From positions 744,001 to 808,000 of the forward strand of contig NZ_LZGK01000013.1 in NCBI RefSeq assembly GCF_001690705.1: a stretch of 64,000 nt of DNA, given 5' to 3'. Under the pieces are notes generated by a model. The model was not told the DNA's origin and did no database searches. It saw only the letters and a program-made list of their open reading frames with translations. Position 1 is the first letter of the stretch. Every line of letters begins with the position of its first letter. Position numbers and translations under genes: made by a program. Source of the DNA: Gilliamella sp. wkB178. GTDB taxonomy: Bacteria > Pseudomonadota > Gammaproteobacteria > Enterobacterales > Orbaceae. Of the stretch, positions 40,638 through 51,616 are shown one piece after another.

Positions 40638-40734
40638 AATTAATAATATCTACAAAAAATTTTAAAACTCTTTTCAATATATTGGTTTCACAATATTACT
40701 AATTAAGGCTATTGTTAGTGTATGTTTAGCTATA

Positions 40735-40769
40735 CAAGATGTTTCAGGTAAGTACAAGTTTTAGTATAT
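40735..40769 (+). repeat. Degenerate third copy of the intergenic repeat
   Basis: CAAGATGTTTC followed by AGGTAAGTACAAG and TTTTAGTATA resembles the 44-nt repeat at 8101 and 10441 with several substitutions and a one-base gap. It lies between kdgK and uvrA in the same orientation. Confidence 0.4.
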
Positions 40770-40819
40770 AGATATAGCAAAACGTATTCGGATATATAAT
40801 AGTGTATTTCGATAATTAA

Positions 40820-40839
40820 TACTGGTATAATATACAGTT
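40820..40839 (+). promoter_or_regulatory. LexA (SOS) box and promoter of uvrA
   Basis: TACTGGTATAATATACAGTT matches the LexA consensus CTGT-N8-ACAG with a single departure (CTGG). It contains an extended -10 element TGGTATAAT (40823-40831), so bound LexA would block the promoter. uvrA is a classic SOS gene and starts 46 bases downstream of the box. Confidence 0.75.
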
Positions 40840-40885
40840 AATCTGTTATTTGAATTGTCTAAAAAACATACTTAAGAAGAGATTC

Positions 40886-43726
40886 ATGTCAATTAAAGAT
40901 ATCGATATTCGCGGTGCGAGAACGCACAATTTAAAAAATATAAATGTAATTATTCCTCGAGATAAGCTAGTAGTAATTACCGGGCTTTCAGGTTCAGGTA
41001 AATCTTCATTGGCGTTTGATACACTTTATGCAGAAGGGCAGCGACGTTATGTAGAGTCTCTGTCACCATATGCTCGTCAATTTTTATCTCTAATGGAAAA
41101 ACCAGATGTCGATCATATTGAGGGACTTTCACCAGCAATATCGATTGAACAAAAATCAACTTCGCATAATCCTCGTTCAACGGTAGGAACTATCACTGAA
41201 ATATATGATTATCTGCGTTTACTTTTTGCTAGGATAGGCGAACCACGTTGCCCAAATCATAATTTACCTCTGGCTGCACAAACAGTATCACAAATGGTCG
41301 ATAGCATAATGGCATTACCTAGCGAAAACCGTTATATGCTCCTTGCTCCAGTGGTAACTGAACGCAAAGGGGAATTTGTAAAGTTATTTGAACAGCTAGC
41401 TGCCAGTGGTTATATTCGCGTAAGAGTTGATGGGGATGTTTATGATCTTTCTGATCCGCCTACGCTTGAATTACAAAAAAAACATACTATTGAAGTTGTA
41501 GTTGACCGTTTTCGTATTCGCGATGATCTTAAATTACGATTGGCTGAGTCGATCGAAACTGCATTAGCCATAACCAATGGTATTATCAAAGTCGCTAATT
41601 TGGATGATCCTAATGCAGAAGAACAATTATTTTCTGCTAATTTTGCTTGTCCTATTTGTGGTTATAGTATTTCTGAACTGGAGCCACGATTATTTTCATT
41701 TAATAATCCTGCGGGTGCTTGTCCCGAATGTGATGGCTTAGGAGTACAACAGTATTTTGACCCTAAACGCATAGTGTTAATGCCTGAGGTCTCTCTAGCT
41801 GCTGGAGCGATTAAGGGTTGGGATCGTCGAAATTTTTATTATTTTCAGATGTTAAAATCTCTAGCTGATCATTATAAGTTTGATATTGATCTGCCATATG
41901 TAGAACTACCGGAAAAAATAAAAGATATTCTGTTAAATGGTTCTGGCAATACTGAAATTGAATTTGTTTACACTAATGATCGTGGTGATGTGGTAAAACG
42001 CAAGCATCCATTTGAAGGAATTGTTAATAATCTAACTCGCCGTTACAAAGAAACTGAATCACAAACTGTACGCGAAGAGTTAGCTAAATTCATTAGTAAC
42101 CGGCCTTGCCCAACTTGTGGCGGTTCTAGGTTATGTACTACAGCACGCCATGTGTTTATCAATGATACTAATTTACCTACCATTAGTGATTTAAGTACTC
42201 AACAAGCTAAAACCTTTTTTGATAAATTACAACTTACTGGGCAACGAGCACAAATTGCTGAAAAAATCTTAAAAGAAATAAATGACCGATTACAATTTTT
42301 AATTAATGTTGGGCTAAATTATTTAACCTTATCCCGTTCAGCTGAAACTCTTTCTGGTGGAGAGGCACAACGTATCCGTTTGGCGAGTCAAATTGGTGCA
42401 GGACTCGTTGGTGTTATGTATGTACTAGATGAACCTTCAATTGGTTTACATCAGCGGGATAATAGTCGTTTAATTAATACATTAACCCATTTGCGTGATT
42501 TAGGTAATACCGTGATTGTGGTTGAGCATGATGAAGAAGCTATTCTGGCAGCTGATTATGTCATCGATATTGGACCTGGAGCAGGAGTACATGGCGGCGA
42601 AGTGATCGCCCAAGGAACACCAAAACAAATTATGGATTGTAAACAATCTTTAACTGGCCAATATTTGTCAGGTCAGCAACAGATTGATATTCCTAAGAAC
42701 AGAAATAAAGTCGATAAAAAGCGAATGTTGTCGCTAATAGGTGCAACCGGAAATAATCTTAAAGATGTTACATTAAATATTCCAGTAGGATTATTTACAT
42801 GTATTACAGGTGTATCTGGTTCGGGTAAATCAACATTAATTAATGATACTCTTTATCCTTTAGCTCAAAATGAATTAAATGGAGCAGAAAAAACTGAAAT
42901 TGCGCCATACAAGGCAATTAAGGGACTCAATTTTTTTGATAAAGTTATTGCCATTGATCAAAGCCCAATAGGACGTACACCACGATCTAATCCAGCCACT
43001 TATACTGGATTTTTTACATCTATTCGTGAATTATATGCCGGAGTACCTGAATCTAGAGCTCGTGGTTATAATCCTGGTCGCTTTAGTTTTAATGTGAAAG
43101 GGGGGCGCTGTGAAGCTTGTCAAGGTGATGGATTAATCAAAGTCGAAATGCACTTTTTACCAGATATTTATGTGCCATGTGATCAGTGTCATGGTGCTCG
43201 CTATAATCGTGAAACTCTCGAAATAAAATATAAAGGTAAATCAATTAACCAAATTCTTAATATGACGGTCGAAGAAGGCAGAGAATTTTTTGATGCTGTG
43301 CCTATGATATCACGTAAATTACAAACACTAATTGATGTAGGTCTTTCATATATAACTATCGGGCAATCAGCAACTACATTATCAGGTGGTGAAGCGCAAC
43401 GGGTTAAACTTGCTAAAGAATTATCTAAACGTGATACTGGTAGTACCTTATACATTTTAGATGAACCCACAACAGGTTTACATTTTGCCGATGTTAAACA
43501 ACTGCTTATACAATTACATTCACTACGTGATAAAGGCAATACAATTGTAGTAATTGAACACAATCTGGATGTAATAAAAACCGCCGATTGGATTATAGAC
43601 TTGGGTCCTGAAGGTGGTGATGGTGGTGGAGAAATTATAGTTGAGGGAACTCCAGAAGAAGTGATTAAGTCGAAAATATCTTATACTGGTCAATATTTAA
43701 AACCAATATTACAAAAAAATAAATAA
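40886..43726 (+). CDS. uvrA: Excinuclease ABC subunit UvrA
   Basis: The damage-recognition ATPase of nucleotide excision repair, acting as a dimer that loads UvrB. The protein has 946 residues (E. coli 940). Two ABC modules are seen: Walker [10 protein letters not shown] near residue 31 and GVSGSGKST near 645, and two LSGGEAQR signatures. The zinc modules are CPICG...CPEC near 250 and CEACQGDG...CDQCHG near 745. The start is the ATG at 40886 ([17 protein letters not shown]); the frame is open 12 codons upstream without support. Confidence 0.97.
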   Translation: MSIKDIDIRGARTHNLKNINVIIPRDKLVVITGLSGSGKSSLAFDTLYAEGQRRYVESLSPYARQFLSLMEKPDVDHIEGLSPAISIEQKSTSHNPRSTVGTITEIYDYLRLLFARIGEPRCPNHNLPLAAQTVSQMVDSIMALPSENRYMLLAPVVTERKGEFVKLFEQLAASGYIRVRVDGDVYDLSDPPTLELQKKHTIEVVVDRFRIRDDLKLRLAESIETALAITNGIIKVANLDDPNAEEQLFSANFACPICGYSISELEPRLFSFNNPAGACPECDGLGVQQYFDPKRIVLMPEVSLAAGAIKGWDRRNFYYFQMLKSLADHYKFDIDLPYVELPEKIKDILLNGSGNTEIEFVYTNDRGDVVKRKHPFEGIVNNLTRRYKETESQTVREELAKFISNRPCPTCGGSRLCTTARHVFINDTNLPTISDLSTQQAKTFFDKLQLTGQRAQIAEKILKEINDRLQFLINVGLNYLTLSRSAETLSGGEAQRIRLASQIGAGLVGVMYVLDEPSIGLHQRDNSRLINTLTHLRDLGNTVIVVEHDEEAILAADYVIDIGPGAGVHGGEVIAQGTPKQIMDCKQSLTGQYLSGQQQIDIPKNRNKVDKKRMLSLIGATGNNLKDVTLNIPVGLFTCITGVSGSGKSTLINDTLYPLAQNELNGAEKTEIAPYKAIKGLNFFDKVIAIDQSPIGRTPRSNPATYTGFFTSIRELYAGVPESRARGYNPGRFSFNVKGGRCEACQGDGLIKVEMHFLPDIYVPCDQCHGARYNRETLEIKYKGKSINQILNMTVEEGREFFDAVPMISRKLQTLIDVGLSYITIGQSATTLSGGEAQRVKLAKELSKRDTGSTLYILDEPTTGLHFADVKQLLIQLHSLRDKGNTIVVIEHNLDVIKTADWIIDLGPEGGDGGGEIIVEGTPEEVIKSKISYTGQYLKPILQKNK

Positions 43727-43891
43727 AATAATGCTGATTATTTAATGTATTAGTAAAATGAATAAGAGGCATTTTGATTTATTTGGATAATAATATGATT
43801 AATGACTAAGGCAAATTTTTTATGTTAAACTGCATAAGATGTTATCAATGATAGTTATTAACCTAAATTAACTATATAAAGAGGGGTTATT

Positions 43892-44488
43892 TTGACATTA
43901 TACATTGTGATGATGATCATCATCGCCTATCTTTGTGGTTCACTTTCTGGTGCAATGATTATTAGCCGTATTATGCATCTACCCAATCCTGCTGAATATG
44001 GGTCGCATAATCCTGGGGCAACCAATATGCTACGGATTAATGGTAAATTGCCTGCGGTTATGGTATTAATTTTTGATATGTTTAAAGGTGCCATACCGGT
44101 TTATATTGCTTATCGTTTAGGGATTGCGCCTTTCTTTTTAGGTATTATTGGTATTGCTGCTTGTTTAGGCCACATTTTTCCATGCTTCTTTCATTTTAGA
44201 GGAGGTAAAGGTGTGGCCACAGCCTTAGGTATAATGATGCCAATTGGTCTTGATTTCACTGGTTGTTTTATTGTTACTTGGTTAATAGTATTGTTAGTTA
44301 CTGGTTATTCATCTGTTGCTGCAATTGTTGGTTTTCTCTTAGCACCATTTTATGTTTGGTTATTTAAACCAGAACTTACTTTGCCAGTGGCCATGTTGTC
44401 ATGTTTAATTATTATTCGCCATAGCAGTAATATTATGCGTTTGTGCAAAAATGAAGAACCCAAAAGTTTACCTTTGAAGAAGCGTTGA
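43892..44488 (+). CDS. plsY: Glycerol-3-phosphate acyltransferase PlsY
   Basis: An inner-membrane acyltransferase that uses acyl-phosphate to acylate position 1 of glycerol 3-phosphate, the first step of phospholipid synthesis in most bacteria. The protein has 198 residues and five predicted helices. The three conserved motifs are visible: [21 protein letters not shown] and [10 protein letters not shown]. The start is TTG at 43892 with GAGGGG 5 bases upstream; the next Met is at residue 7. Confidence 0.94.
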   Translation: MTLYIVMMIIIAYLCGSLSGAMIISRIMHLPNPAEYGSHNPGATNMLRINGKLPAVMVLIFDMFKGAIPVYIAYRLGIAPFFLGIIGIAACLGHIFPCFFHFRGGKGVATALGIMMPIGLDFTGCFIVTWLIVLLVTGYSSVAAIVGFLLAPFYVWLFKPELTLPVAMLSCLIIIRHSSNIMRLCKNEEPKSLPLKKR

Positions 44489-44686
44489 ATTTTACAAAAG
44501 TTTGCTATTAACGTAATTAACTTATTTACAGCCTAATATTACTTAGTTATATAAATAAGTAATCCTTGGTTTGTTTTCGAAATAATTATAATTAAAATAA
44601 AACAATAGAATATTTCTTGTTTTATAGAGTATTGAAACAAGGTATTATTAGCGCTTAATAAAATTATAGTGGAAAAAAATCAATTC

Positions 44687-45292
44687 ATGCAAATTAGCCC
44701 ATTATTAGAATCACTTATGGAAGCTTTACGTTGTTTACCTGGAGTTGGGCCAAAATCAGCTCAACGAATGGCTTTTCAATTATTACAACGTAATCGCCAG
44801 GGAGGCATTCAATTAGCGCATGTTTTACACGAAGCAATGCTAAATATAGGTCATTGTAAAGAGTGTCGAACCTTTACTGAACAAGAAATTTGTAATATCT
44901 GTAATAATATTCGTCGTCAAGGAAGCGGGCAATTATGTGTAGTTGAAACTCCTGCAGATATTGTTGCTATTGAACAAACTGGGCAGTATAGTGGTCGTTA
45001 TTTTGTGTTACTTGGTCATCTTTCTCCTTTAGATGGTATTGGTCCAAGTGAAATTGGTTTGGATCTGCTTAAACATCGGTTATCTTCTGAATCCATCAAT
45101 GAAGTCATTTTAGCTACTAACCCGACAGTTGAAGGCGATGCAACAGCTAATTTTATAGCCCAAATGTGCGCTGAATATAATGTTATAGCAACACGTATAG
45201 CGCATGGGGTACCTGTTGGTGGTGAGCTAGAAATGGTTGATGGCACAACCTTGTCACATTCATTTGTAGGGCGTCAGAAAATTGAATTTTAA
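44687..45292 (+). CDS. recR: Recombination protein RecR
   Basis: RecR loads RecA at gaps with RecO and RecF. The protein has 201 residues, the same as E. coli RecR. It has the helix-hairpin-helix [13 protein letters not shown], a four-cysteine zinc finger ([16 protein letters not shown]), and the Toprim domain VVETPADI...[12 protein letters not shown] use the ATG at 44687 to match family length; a GTG at 44669 would add six residues. The usual dnaX-ybaB-recR cluster is not kept here: plsY lies upstream instead. Confidence 0.95.
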   Translation: MQISPLLESLMEALRCLPGVGPKSAQRMAFQLLQRNRQGGIQLAHVLHEAMLNIGHCKECRTFTEQEICNICNNIRRQGSGQLCVVETPADIVAIEQTGQYSGRYFVLLGHLSPLDGIGPSEIGLDLLKHRLSSESINEVILATNPTVEGDATANFIAQMCAEYNVIATRIAHGVPVGGELEMVDGTTLSHSFVGRQKIEF

Positions 45293-45374
45293 CATTGTTT
45301 ATTTTTTTAGAAATTTAGTGTATTCAATATGTAGTTGTTGTAAAAGTTAATAGATATGAAGCATGAGGGATTAT

Positions 45375-46193
45375 ATGAAATATAAAGCTGTAGCTTTTGA
45401 TATGGATGGAACATTACTTGCTAGTGATCGTCTTGTTTTACCGGAAACAATCGATGTGCTTGAAAAAATTAGTGCCAAGGGTGTAAAAGTTATTTTAGTA
45501 TCCGGTCGTCATCACTCTGTGATTTATCCGTATTATTATCAGTTAAAACTGGCAACACCAGCGATTTGTTGTAATGGTTCTTATCTTTATGATTTTGAAA
45601 AAAATACCACCCTTGCCGCCAAACCAATGACAAAAGAACAAGCAAAATTGCTTTTAAAACTGGTTAATTCTTATGGTGTGCATACTTTGGTATATACTGA
45701 TAAGTTTATGACCTATGCAGTGCTTGACGATCATCTGCAAGGATTTTTCAAGTGGGTTAACTCGTTACCAAAATTTTTGCAACCAGAAATCAAAAAAATT
45801 GATAACTTCGAAACGGTCATTGATGAAGCAAATGCAATTTTTAAATTTGCCACTAGTAGTCATGATCTACCGGCATTACGTAAATTTTCTGCAGCTGTCG
45901 ATGCCGAAAATATGTTTTCATGTGAATGGTCATGGTCTAATCGTGCAGATGTTGCAGTGAAAGGTAATACCAAAGGAAGTGGATTAAAACATTGGGCCGA
46001 ACATGAACAAATCGATTTAAGTGAAATTGTTGCTTTTGGTGATAGTTATAACGATATTAGCATGTTAACAATTGCCGGACTAGGAATAGCAATGGGCAAT
46101 GCGGATGCTGATGTGAAAGCGCAAGCTAATTATGTCATTGGCGATAATAATAGTAACAGTATTGCTACTGAACTTAAAAAACTCTTTTTATAA
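45375..46193 (+). CDS. ybhA: HAD-family sugar/pyridoxal phosphatase YbhA-like
   Basis: A Cof-type HAD phosphatase of 272 residues. The nucleophile loop AFDMDGTLLAS, the LVSGRHH motif II region, the KGNTKGSGLKHW lysine and VAFGDSYNDISML motif IV are all present. The TPAICCNGSYLYDF segment and CEWSWSNRADV match E. coli YbhA, which dephosphorylates pyridoxal phosphate and some sugar phosphates. The ATG at 45375 has GAGGG 5 bases upstream; the ATG at 45363 is an in-frame alternative without one. Confidence 0.88.
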   Translation: MKYKAVAFDMDGTLLASDRLVLPETIDVLEKISAKGVKVILVSGRHHSVIYPYYYQLKLATPAICCNGSYLYDFEKNTTLAAKPMTKEQAKLLLKLVNSYGVHTLVYTDKFMTYAVLDDHLQGFFKWVNSLPKFLQPEIKKIDNFETVIDEANAIFKFATSSHDLPALRKFSAAVDAENMFSCEWSWSNRADVAVKGNTKGSGLKHWAEHEQIDLSEIVAFGDSYNDISMLTIAGLGIAMGNADADVKAQANYVIGDNNSNSIATELKKLFL

Positions 46194-46210
46194 TTAATTC
46201 AACTAGAATT

Positions 46211-46918
46211 GTGTTTGAAATTCTTTACCAAGATAATAATTTAATTGCGATCAACAAACCTTCAGGTTGGTTAGTCCACCGTAGTTGGTTAGATAAAAAT
46301 GAAAGCATAGTTGTTATGCAAACTTTGCGAGACCAAATTGGGCAACATGTGTTCCCTGTGCATCGCCTCGACCGTCCTACCTCAGGGGTTTTATTATTTG
46401 CTCTTTCTAGCGAGGTAGCACGATCGCTTTCTGTCCAATTTGCTTCTAAACAGATTGAAAAAACTTATCTTGCAATAGTACGCGGTTATGTCAATGACGA
46501 AGCAATAATTGATTATCCTTTAATCGAAGAGTTAGATAAAATCGCCGATAAGTTTGCCAATAAAAATAAATCTGCTCAAGAAGCGGTATCATTTTGTCGG
46601 GGATTAGGTAAAATAGAAGTTCCTCTTAAAGTCGGTAAATTTGCAACAGCTAGGTATAGTCTAGTCGAATTAAAACCTCAAACTGGGCGTAAACATCAAT
46701 TACGTCGACATATGAAACATATTTTCCATCCTATTATTGGTGATAGTAAATATGGTGATCTACACCAGAATCGAGCTTTTACTCAATATTTCGATATTAA
46801 GCGACTGATGTTGTATGCAAGTTCTCTTAAAGTTACTCATCCCATTACCCATAAACCAATAATTATTAATGCTAAGTTAGAACCAAGTTGGCAAGATATT
46901 TTATTAAATTTTAAATAG
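46211..46918 (+). CDS. truC: tRNA pseudouridine(65) synthase TruC
   Basis: An RluA-family pseudouridine synthase that modifies U65 in tRNA-Ile and tRNA-Asp. The protein has 235 residues; Asp54 in HRLDRPTSGV is the catalytic nucleophile. IAINKPSGWLVHRSWLD, the ELDKIADKFANKNKSAQ segment and LKPQTGRKHQLRRHMKHI match TruC. It is shorter at the C-terminus than E. coli TruC (260). The start is GTG at 46211, with no strong ribosome-binding site; ybhA ends 17 bases upstream, so the two are probably cotranscribed. Confidence 0.93.
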   Translation: MFEILYQDNNLIAINKPSGWLVHRSWLDKNESIVVMQTLRDQIGQHVFPVHRLDRPTSGVLLFALSSEVARSLSVQFASKQIEKTYLAIVRGYVNDEAIIDYPLIEELDKIADKFANKNKSAQEAVSFCRGLGKIEVPLKVGKFATARYSLVELKPQTGRKHQLRRHMKHIFHPIIGDSKYGDLHQNRAFTQYFDIKRLMLYASSLKVTHPITHKPIIINAKLEPSWQDILLNFK

Positions 46919-47010
46919 CAATTTAATACTATTTACAACCTAACTTGTTTTGACGATATTAATGGCTTAGATTAAACTATTCGAAAAAATTCTATTTCCA
47001 AAATTTCATT

Positions 47011-50000
47011 ATGATCCCTAGACTTTCAATATCACCTCAAATCAGTGAGGTTACATTAAGTTACTTAAAAATACTGAAAAAGTCAGGTTTTACTGGTGAT
47101 ATAGACTGTGATTATGCTTCTCGGTTAACAATGGCTACCGACAATAGTATTTATCAGCTTTTACCTCAAGCTATCTTATTTCCTCGTTCGACTGATGATG
47201 TCAGAATAATCACTATACTGGCTCAGAAACATGAATTCCAAACGATAAAATTCACGCCAAGGGGTGGGGGCACAGGTACCAATGGACAATCACTTAATGA
47301 TGGCATTATTGTAGATATGTCCCGCCACATGAATAGAATATTAGAAGTCAATTTGACTGAAGGTTGGGTAAAAGTTGAAGCTGGAGTGATTAAAGATCAG
47401 CTCAATCAATACTTAAAACCACATGAATACTTTTTTGCACCAGAATTATCAACTAGTAATCGTGCAACTATTGGGGGAATGATTAATACTGATGCTTCAG
47501 GCCAAGGTTCAATGGTATATGGTAAAACTTCCAATCATGTTTTAGGAGTAAAGGTTGTTTTAGTAAATGGAGATATTTTAGAAACCGGGAAAAAAACAGA
47601 GCAAGAAATACAACAATTAATTACTTCTTCACCAATTTACCGTACTGTCTACGATTATTGTAAAGACCATCGGCAGTTAATATTAGATAAATTTCCAAAG
47701 CTAAATCGCTTTTTAACTGGTTATGATCTTAAACATGTTTTTAATGATAATTTAACTGAGTTTGATTTAACTCGGATTATTACCGGAAGTGAAGGATCAT
47801 TGGCTTTAGTAACTGAAGCTAAATTAAATATTATTCCATTACCTAAATATCGTTTACTTATTAATATTAAATATGATTCTTTTCAATCAGCCTTAAACAA
47901 TGCACCATTTTTAGTGCAAGCAGAAGCTTTGTCTGTAGAAACTGTTGATTCAAAAGTGTTAGGATTGGCTAAAGAAGATATTATTTGGCAGTCAATTAAA
48001 AATTTGATTACCGACGTTGCTGGTCATGATATGCAAGGTATCAATATAGTTGAGTTTGCTGGTGATGACTATGAACTAACAAAAAGTAAAATGGATAAGC
48101 TTTGTCATCAACTCGATAATCTTATGGTGAATCATACGATTGGTATAATCGGTTATCAAACCTGTGTTGAACTTGCAGAAATAGAAAAAATCTATGCCAT
48201 GCGTAAAAAAGCGGTTGGTTTATTAGGTAATGCTAAAGGTGTTCGTAAACCAATTCCTTTTGTCGAAGACACCTGTGTACCACCACAACATTTAGCCGCT
48301 TATATTTCTGAATTTCGGGCTTTACTGGATAGTCATCATTTGACTTATGGTATGTTTGGACATGTCGACTCCGGCGTGCTTCATGTTCGTCCGGCTTTAG
48401 ATATGTGTGATCCGGAACAAGAAAAATTGATGAAACAGATTTCTGATCAAGTGGTTGCATTAACCGCCAAATATGGTGGGTTATTGTGGGGAGAACATGG
48501 AAAAGGTTTTCGTAGTGAATATAGTCCTGCTTTTTTTGGTGAAGAATTGTATCGAGGACTTAGAATAATTAAAACAGTATTTGACCCAGAAAATCGATTA
48601 AATCCAGGAAAAATTTGTTCTTCATTAAATGTTGAAGAACCAATGTTATCCGTTGATTCAACGACTCGTGGTTTTTATGATCGACAAATTCCAGTTAGTG
48701 TAAAAACGGTTTTTCATGGTGCAAGTGAATGTAATGGTAATGGTTTGTGTTTTAATTTCGATGTAAATAGCCCTATGTGTCCTTCGATGAAATTATCCGG
48801 CAATCGTGTTTATTCTCCAAAAGGGCGAGCAGCATTAGTACGAGAATGGCTTCGTTTAATGATCCAATCAGGAATAGCTACGACAGAACTTAATACTATT
48901 TATCCTAAAAAGGATAGCATTCTAGTTGGTTTTGTAAAAAAGATTAAAAACTCTTGGCGAGCTAAGCATGGTGAATATGATTTTTCACATGAAGTAAAAC
49001 AATCGATGGATTATTGTTTATCCTGTAAAGCATGTGCAACACAATGCCCAATTAAAATTGATGTACCTGATTTTAAAGCACGATTCTTACAACTTTATCA
49101 CACTCGTTATTTGCGACCAATTCGTGATTATTTGGTAGGAAATATTGAATCTTATCTACCACTAATGGCTAAAGTTCCAAGGTTTTTTAATTTTTTTATG
49201 AAAATGTCTATAACAGAATATCTGACTAATAAAATTGTTGGTATGACTAACTTGCCATTACTATCAACACCGACACTTAAAAAGCAATTAGTAGGGCACA
49301 GTACAGCTAATATAAATCTTAAACAACTACAACAATTATCAAGTGTAGAAAAGGCAAATTATATATTAGTAGTACAAGATCCGTTTACTAGTTACTACGA
49401 TGCCAAAGTAGTATTCGATTTTATCTGTTTGGTGGAAAAATTAGGTTTCAAACCTGTATTATTACCATTTGTTCCTAATGGTAAGGCGCAACATATAAAA
49501 GGATTTTTAAAACAGTTTGCTAAAACTGCACAATCGTCTTCTGATGTTTTAGCACAAATAGCGCAATTAGGTATTCCGATGGTAGGAGTTGATCCAGCTT
49601 TAGTCTTGTGTTATCGAGATGAATATAAACTTATATTACAGGAAAAGTTAGGTAATTTTCAGGTGTTACTTTCTCATGAATGGTTGACTAATGTTGCTGA
49701 TAAGGTCACTAGTACTTCTCAAATACAGCAAACAAGTGTTGAAAAATGGTATTTACTAGGGCATTGCAGTGAAACCACGCAATTACCTGCAAGTAATCAA
49801 CAATGGCAACAAATTTTTAAACAGTTTGGTGCGGAATTACAATCTATCAGTGTTGGTTGTTGTGGTATGGCAGGAACCTACGGGCATGAAGTTAAAAATC
49901 TCCATGCATCAAAAAAACTTTACCAACTCTCGTGGCAAAAAGCGTTAGCTAAATATCCAAATGAGCGTTGTTTGACTACGGGGTATTCCTGTCGTAGCCA

Positions 50001-50073
50001 AGTAAAACGATTTGACAAACTAATACTAAAACATCCTATTCAAGCTTTATTAGAATTAATATCTGTTAGTTAA
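47011..50073 (+). CDS. ydiJ: FAD-linked oxidase/Fe-S protein YdiJ (D-2-hydroxyglutarate dehydrogenase)
   Basis: A protein of 1020 residues (E. coli YdiJ 1018). An FAD_binding_4 domain (about 45-270, FTPRGGGTGTNGQSLN and TSNRATIGGMINTDASGQG), an FAD-linked oxidase C-terminal domain (about 270-540, GMFGHVDSGVLHVRPALDMC), then Fe-S ferredoxin-type motifs (CLSCKACATQCPIK near residue 670) and a C-terminal CCG-type region (GCCGMAGTYGHE). It oxidises D-2-hydroxyglutarate, a by-product of serine synthesis by SerA, passing electrons to the respiratory chain. Monocistronic, upstream of tRNA-Cys. Confidence 0.95.
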   Translation: MIPRLSISPQISEVTLSYLKILKKSGFTGDIDCDYASRLTMATDNSIYQLLPQAILFPRSTDDVRIITILAQKHEFQTIKFTPRGGGTGTNGQSLNDGIIVDMSRHMNRILEVNLTEGWVKVEAGVIKDQLNQYLKPHEYFFAPELSTSNRATIGGMINTDASGQGSMVYGKTSNHVLGVKVVLVNGDILETGKKTEQEIQQLITSSPIYRTVYDYCKDHRQLILDKFPKLNRFLTGYDLKHVFNDNLTEFDLTRIITGSEGSLALVTEAKLNIIPLPKYRLLINIKYDSFQSALNNAPFLVQAEALSVETVDSKVLGLAKEDIIWQSIKNLITDVAGHDMQGINIVEFAGDDYELTKSKMDKLCHQLDNLMVNHTIGIIGYQTCVELAEIEKIYAMRKKAVGLLGNAKGVRKPIPFVEDTCVPPQHLAAYISEFRALLDSHHLTYGMFGHVDSGVLHVRPALDMCDPEQEKLMKQISDQVVALTAKYGGLLWGEHGKGFRSEYSPAFFGEELYRGLRIIKTVFDPENRLNPGKICSSLNVEEPMLSVDSTTRGFYDRQIPVSVKTVFHGASECNGNGLCFNFDVNSPMCPSMKLSGNRVYSPKGRAALVREWLRLMIQSGIATTELNTIYPKKDSILVGFVKKIKNSWRAKHGEYDFSHEVKQSMDYCLSCKACATQCPIKIDVPDFKARFLQLYHTRYLRPIRDYLVGNIESYLPLMAKVPRFFNFFMKMSITEYLTNKIVGMTNLPLLSTPTLKKQLVGHSTANINLKQLQQLSSVEKANYILVVQDPFTSYYDAKVVFDFICLVEKLGFKPVLLPFVPNGKAQHIKGFLKQFAKTAQSSSDVLAQIAQLGIPMVGVDPALVLCYRDEYKLILQEKLGNFQVLLSHEWLTNVADKVTSTSQIQQTSVEKWYLLGHCSETTQLPASNQQWQQIFKQFGAELQSISVGCCGMAGTYGHEVKNLHASKKLYQLSWQKALAKYPNERCLTTGYSCRSQVKRFDKLILKHPIQALLELISVS

Positions 50074-50272
50074 TTTTTGCAGTTTTATATAGAATTTGTA
50101 ATTAACCTTAATCAGGTTTATTTAAAAGATAGTTAATAATTTCTTTTTAATATGGATCGATTCAAAATTATTTATATAAAAACTAAATGATTGCTGTATT
50201 TATAGTCTATTTAACCTTGACGTCTAAACAAGCCAATGCTACTATTTGCCACCTATTCAGAAAGACCACTAT

Positions 50273-50346
50273 GGCGCGTTGGCAGAGTGGCCATGCTGCG
50301 GATTGCAAATCCGCCTACCTCGGTTCGACTCCGGGACGCGCCTCCA
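50273..50346 (+). tRNA. tRNA-Cys (anticodon GCA)
   Basis: 74 nt including encoded CCA. Acceptor GGCGCGT pairs with ACGCGCC; anticodon arm GCGGA-TTGCAAA-TCCGC gives GCA. Very similar to enterobacterial tRNA-Cys. Decayed prophage genes start within about 1 kb downstream, so it may have served as an integration site. Confidence 0.96.
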
Positions 50347-51030
50347 TTAAAATATCAAATAAACCAATAGATTAAATAAATAATTATTTAAAGAATACTT
50401 CACTTGGAATTTATTTAGAATATACAGTTAGGATAAATTTCCTTTTTTAGGTGGATTAAAAGTTGATGTGGCTTTAACTAGATATTATGAGATAAACTCA
50501 GCTACTTGCAAGTGAAATAATACAAAATTTTTTTTGTACCTAAAAGAGATAATGATTATTTGTTATATATTGGTATTAAACCTTTGCAAGAAAAAAAGTA
50601 CTATTGCTTATTGAGACAAGAACAATAGTATAAGAAGGCAAAAGAATATAAAGGCACGCCTTTTATGCTTTATCCAGAAAAATAGTAAATTTAATATTAT
50701 ATTTCAAACCGCTCTCGAAGCGGATTTTTTATGGCTAAATTTAAGTAACAGTGCCCATAACCTTTGTAATTCTTATCAGGATATTACGTTTAGGTCTTTC
50801 ATATTAACATTTCCCTCATAACCTCAACACAATCTAAATAAATCTGGGGTGATATACATTTGGGGGATTCTCAAGAATTGGTTGCAATTCAAGACACACT
50901 TAGGTGTGATGCTCAATACTAGTTCACTTATGCTTTGGTTGACATTGATGAATAGTTGAATGCTATTTTATAAATAATACAATTATGTTATTTTTAATTG
51001 AGATTACATAACTGATTAAGGAAATAAAAA
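50347..51030. other. Degraded region after tRNA-Cys
   Basis: About 680 bases without an intact gene. A frame at 50537-50689 reads PKRDNDYLLYIGIKPLQEKK and, after one in-frame TAG, YKKAKEYKGTPFMLYPEK before a stop, which looks like the C-terminal remnant of an unidentified gene. It ends at a clean intrinsic terminator (50709-50730). The rest is AT-rich with many stops. Confidence 0.45.
50709..50730 (+). terminator. Intrinsic terminator in the prophage remnant
   Basis: CCGCT-CTCGA-AGCGG followed by ATTTTTT. Confidence 0.75.
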
Positions 51031-51318
51031 ATGAATAACTTAATTTCAATGATGAAAAATATGGCTAATAATAGCCAATATACCATAGATATTGTGGTTT
51101 TTTTTAATGCTAATAATATAAGAATTACAATGAAAGATGTAATAATAGATCGTTTTAAAGATAATGACTATAATATTATAGTACATAAAAATGGATATAA
51201 CCCTTGCAGCGCAAACGTCATGGACTCTATCTATGGTGGAGATTTAAGAAACCAAATTGAAAAAAGATTAGTAAGCCCTGATGTAACAGATTTTAATGTA
51301 TCAGTAATTTCTGGCTAA
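51031..51318 (+). CDS. Hypothetical protein (95 aa)
   Basis: I do not recognise it. The protein is soluble, has no signal peptide or membrane segment, and reads like a small alpha/beta fold (TIDIVVFFNANNIRITMKDV, then DFNVSVISG at the C-terminus). AAGGAA lies 7 bases before the ATG and a hairpin follows the stop, so it may be a living gene within the decayed prophage zone. Function unknown. Confidence 0.5.
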   Translation: MNNLISMMKNMANNSQYTIDIVVFFNANNIRITMKDVIIDRFKDNDYNIIVHKNGYNPCSANVMDSIYGGDLRNQIEKRLVSPDVTDFNVSVISG

Positions 51319-51381
51319 ATCTTATTGTCATGATATTGAAACGCTTAATGTACATTTATTGTAATTTTATTCATCTACAAC

Positions 51382-51410
51382 AAACCCTAACTGTTAGGTA
51401 AGGGTTTTAT
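51382..51410 (+). terminator. Probable terminator after the 95-aa gene
   Basis: AAACCCT and AGGGTTT pair around a smaller CCTAA/TTAGG hairpin, followed by TATTGTCTTTTTT. Confidence 0.5.
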
Positions 51411-51418
51411 TGTCTTTT

Positions 51419-51616
51419 TTGAGAAGAAATAAACACTTTACAAGCTCACCTATTTCCACCTTTGCTTGTGCATTAGTTGTAATAGCAGCTAGTTATTTCA
51501 ACTAGGATTTTGAGTTTGCTTGTGGTATTGCTGGTTTAGCTAGCTGGTCAGGTGCAACATTAATTGAAGCATTAGAAGAACGATTGACAAATAAAGTTAA
51601 AGGAGATGAACCATGA
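51419..51616 (+). pseudogene. Phage holin-like remnant
   Basis: One frame reads a hydrophobic segment FACALVVIAASYFN, an in-frame TAG at 51503-51505, then DFEFACGIAGLASWSGATLI and EALEERLTNKVKGDEP before a TGA at 51614. The two hydrophobic helices and charged tail match small phage holins. The stop codon shows it is not functional. Its end overlaps the next remnant's ATG, as in phage lysis cassettes. Confidence 0.6.

Noticed and set aside
50187-50375. 62-codon open frame across tRNA-Cys
   Set aside because: It covers the tRNA gene on the same strand, has no ribosome-binding site and no protein-like composition; the tRNA explains the sequence.
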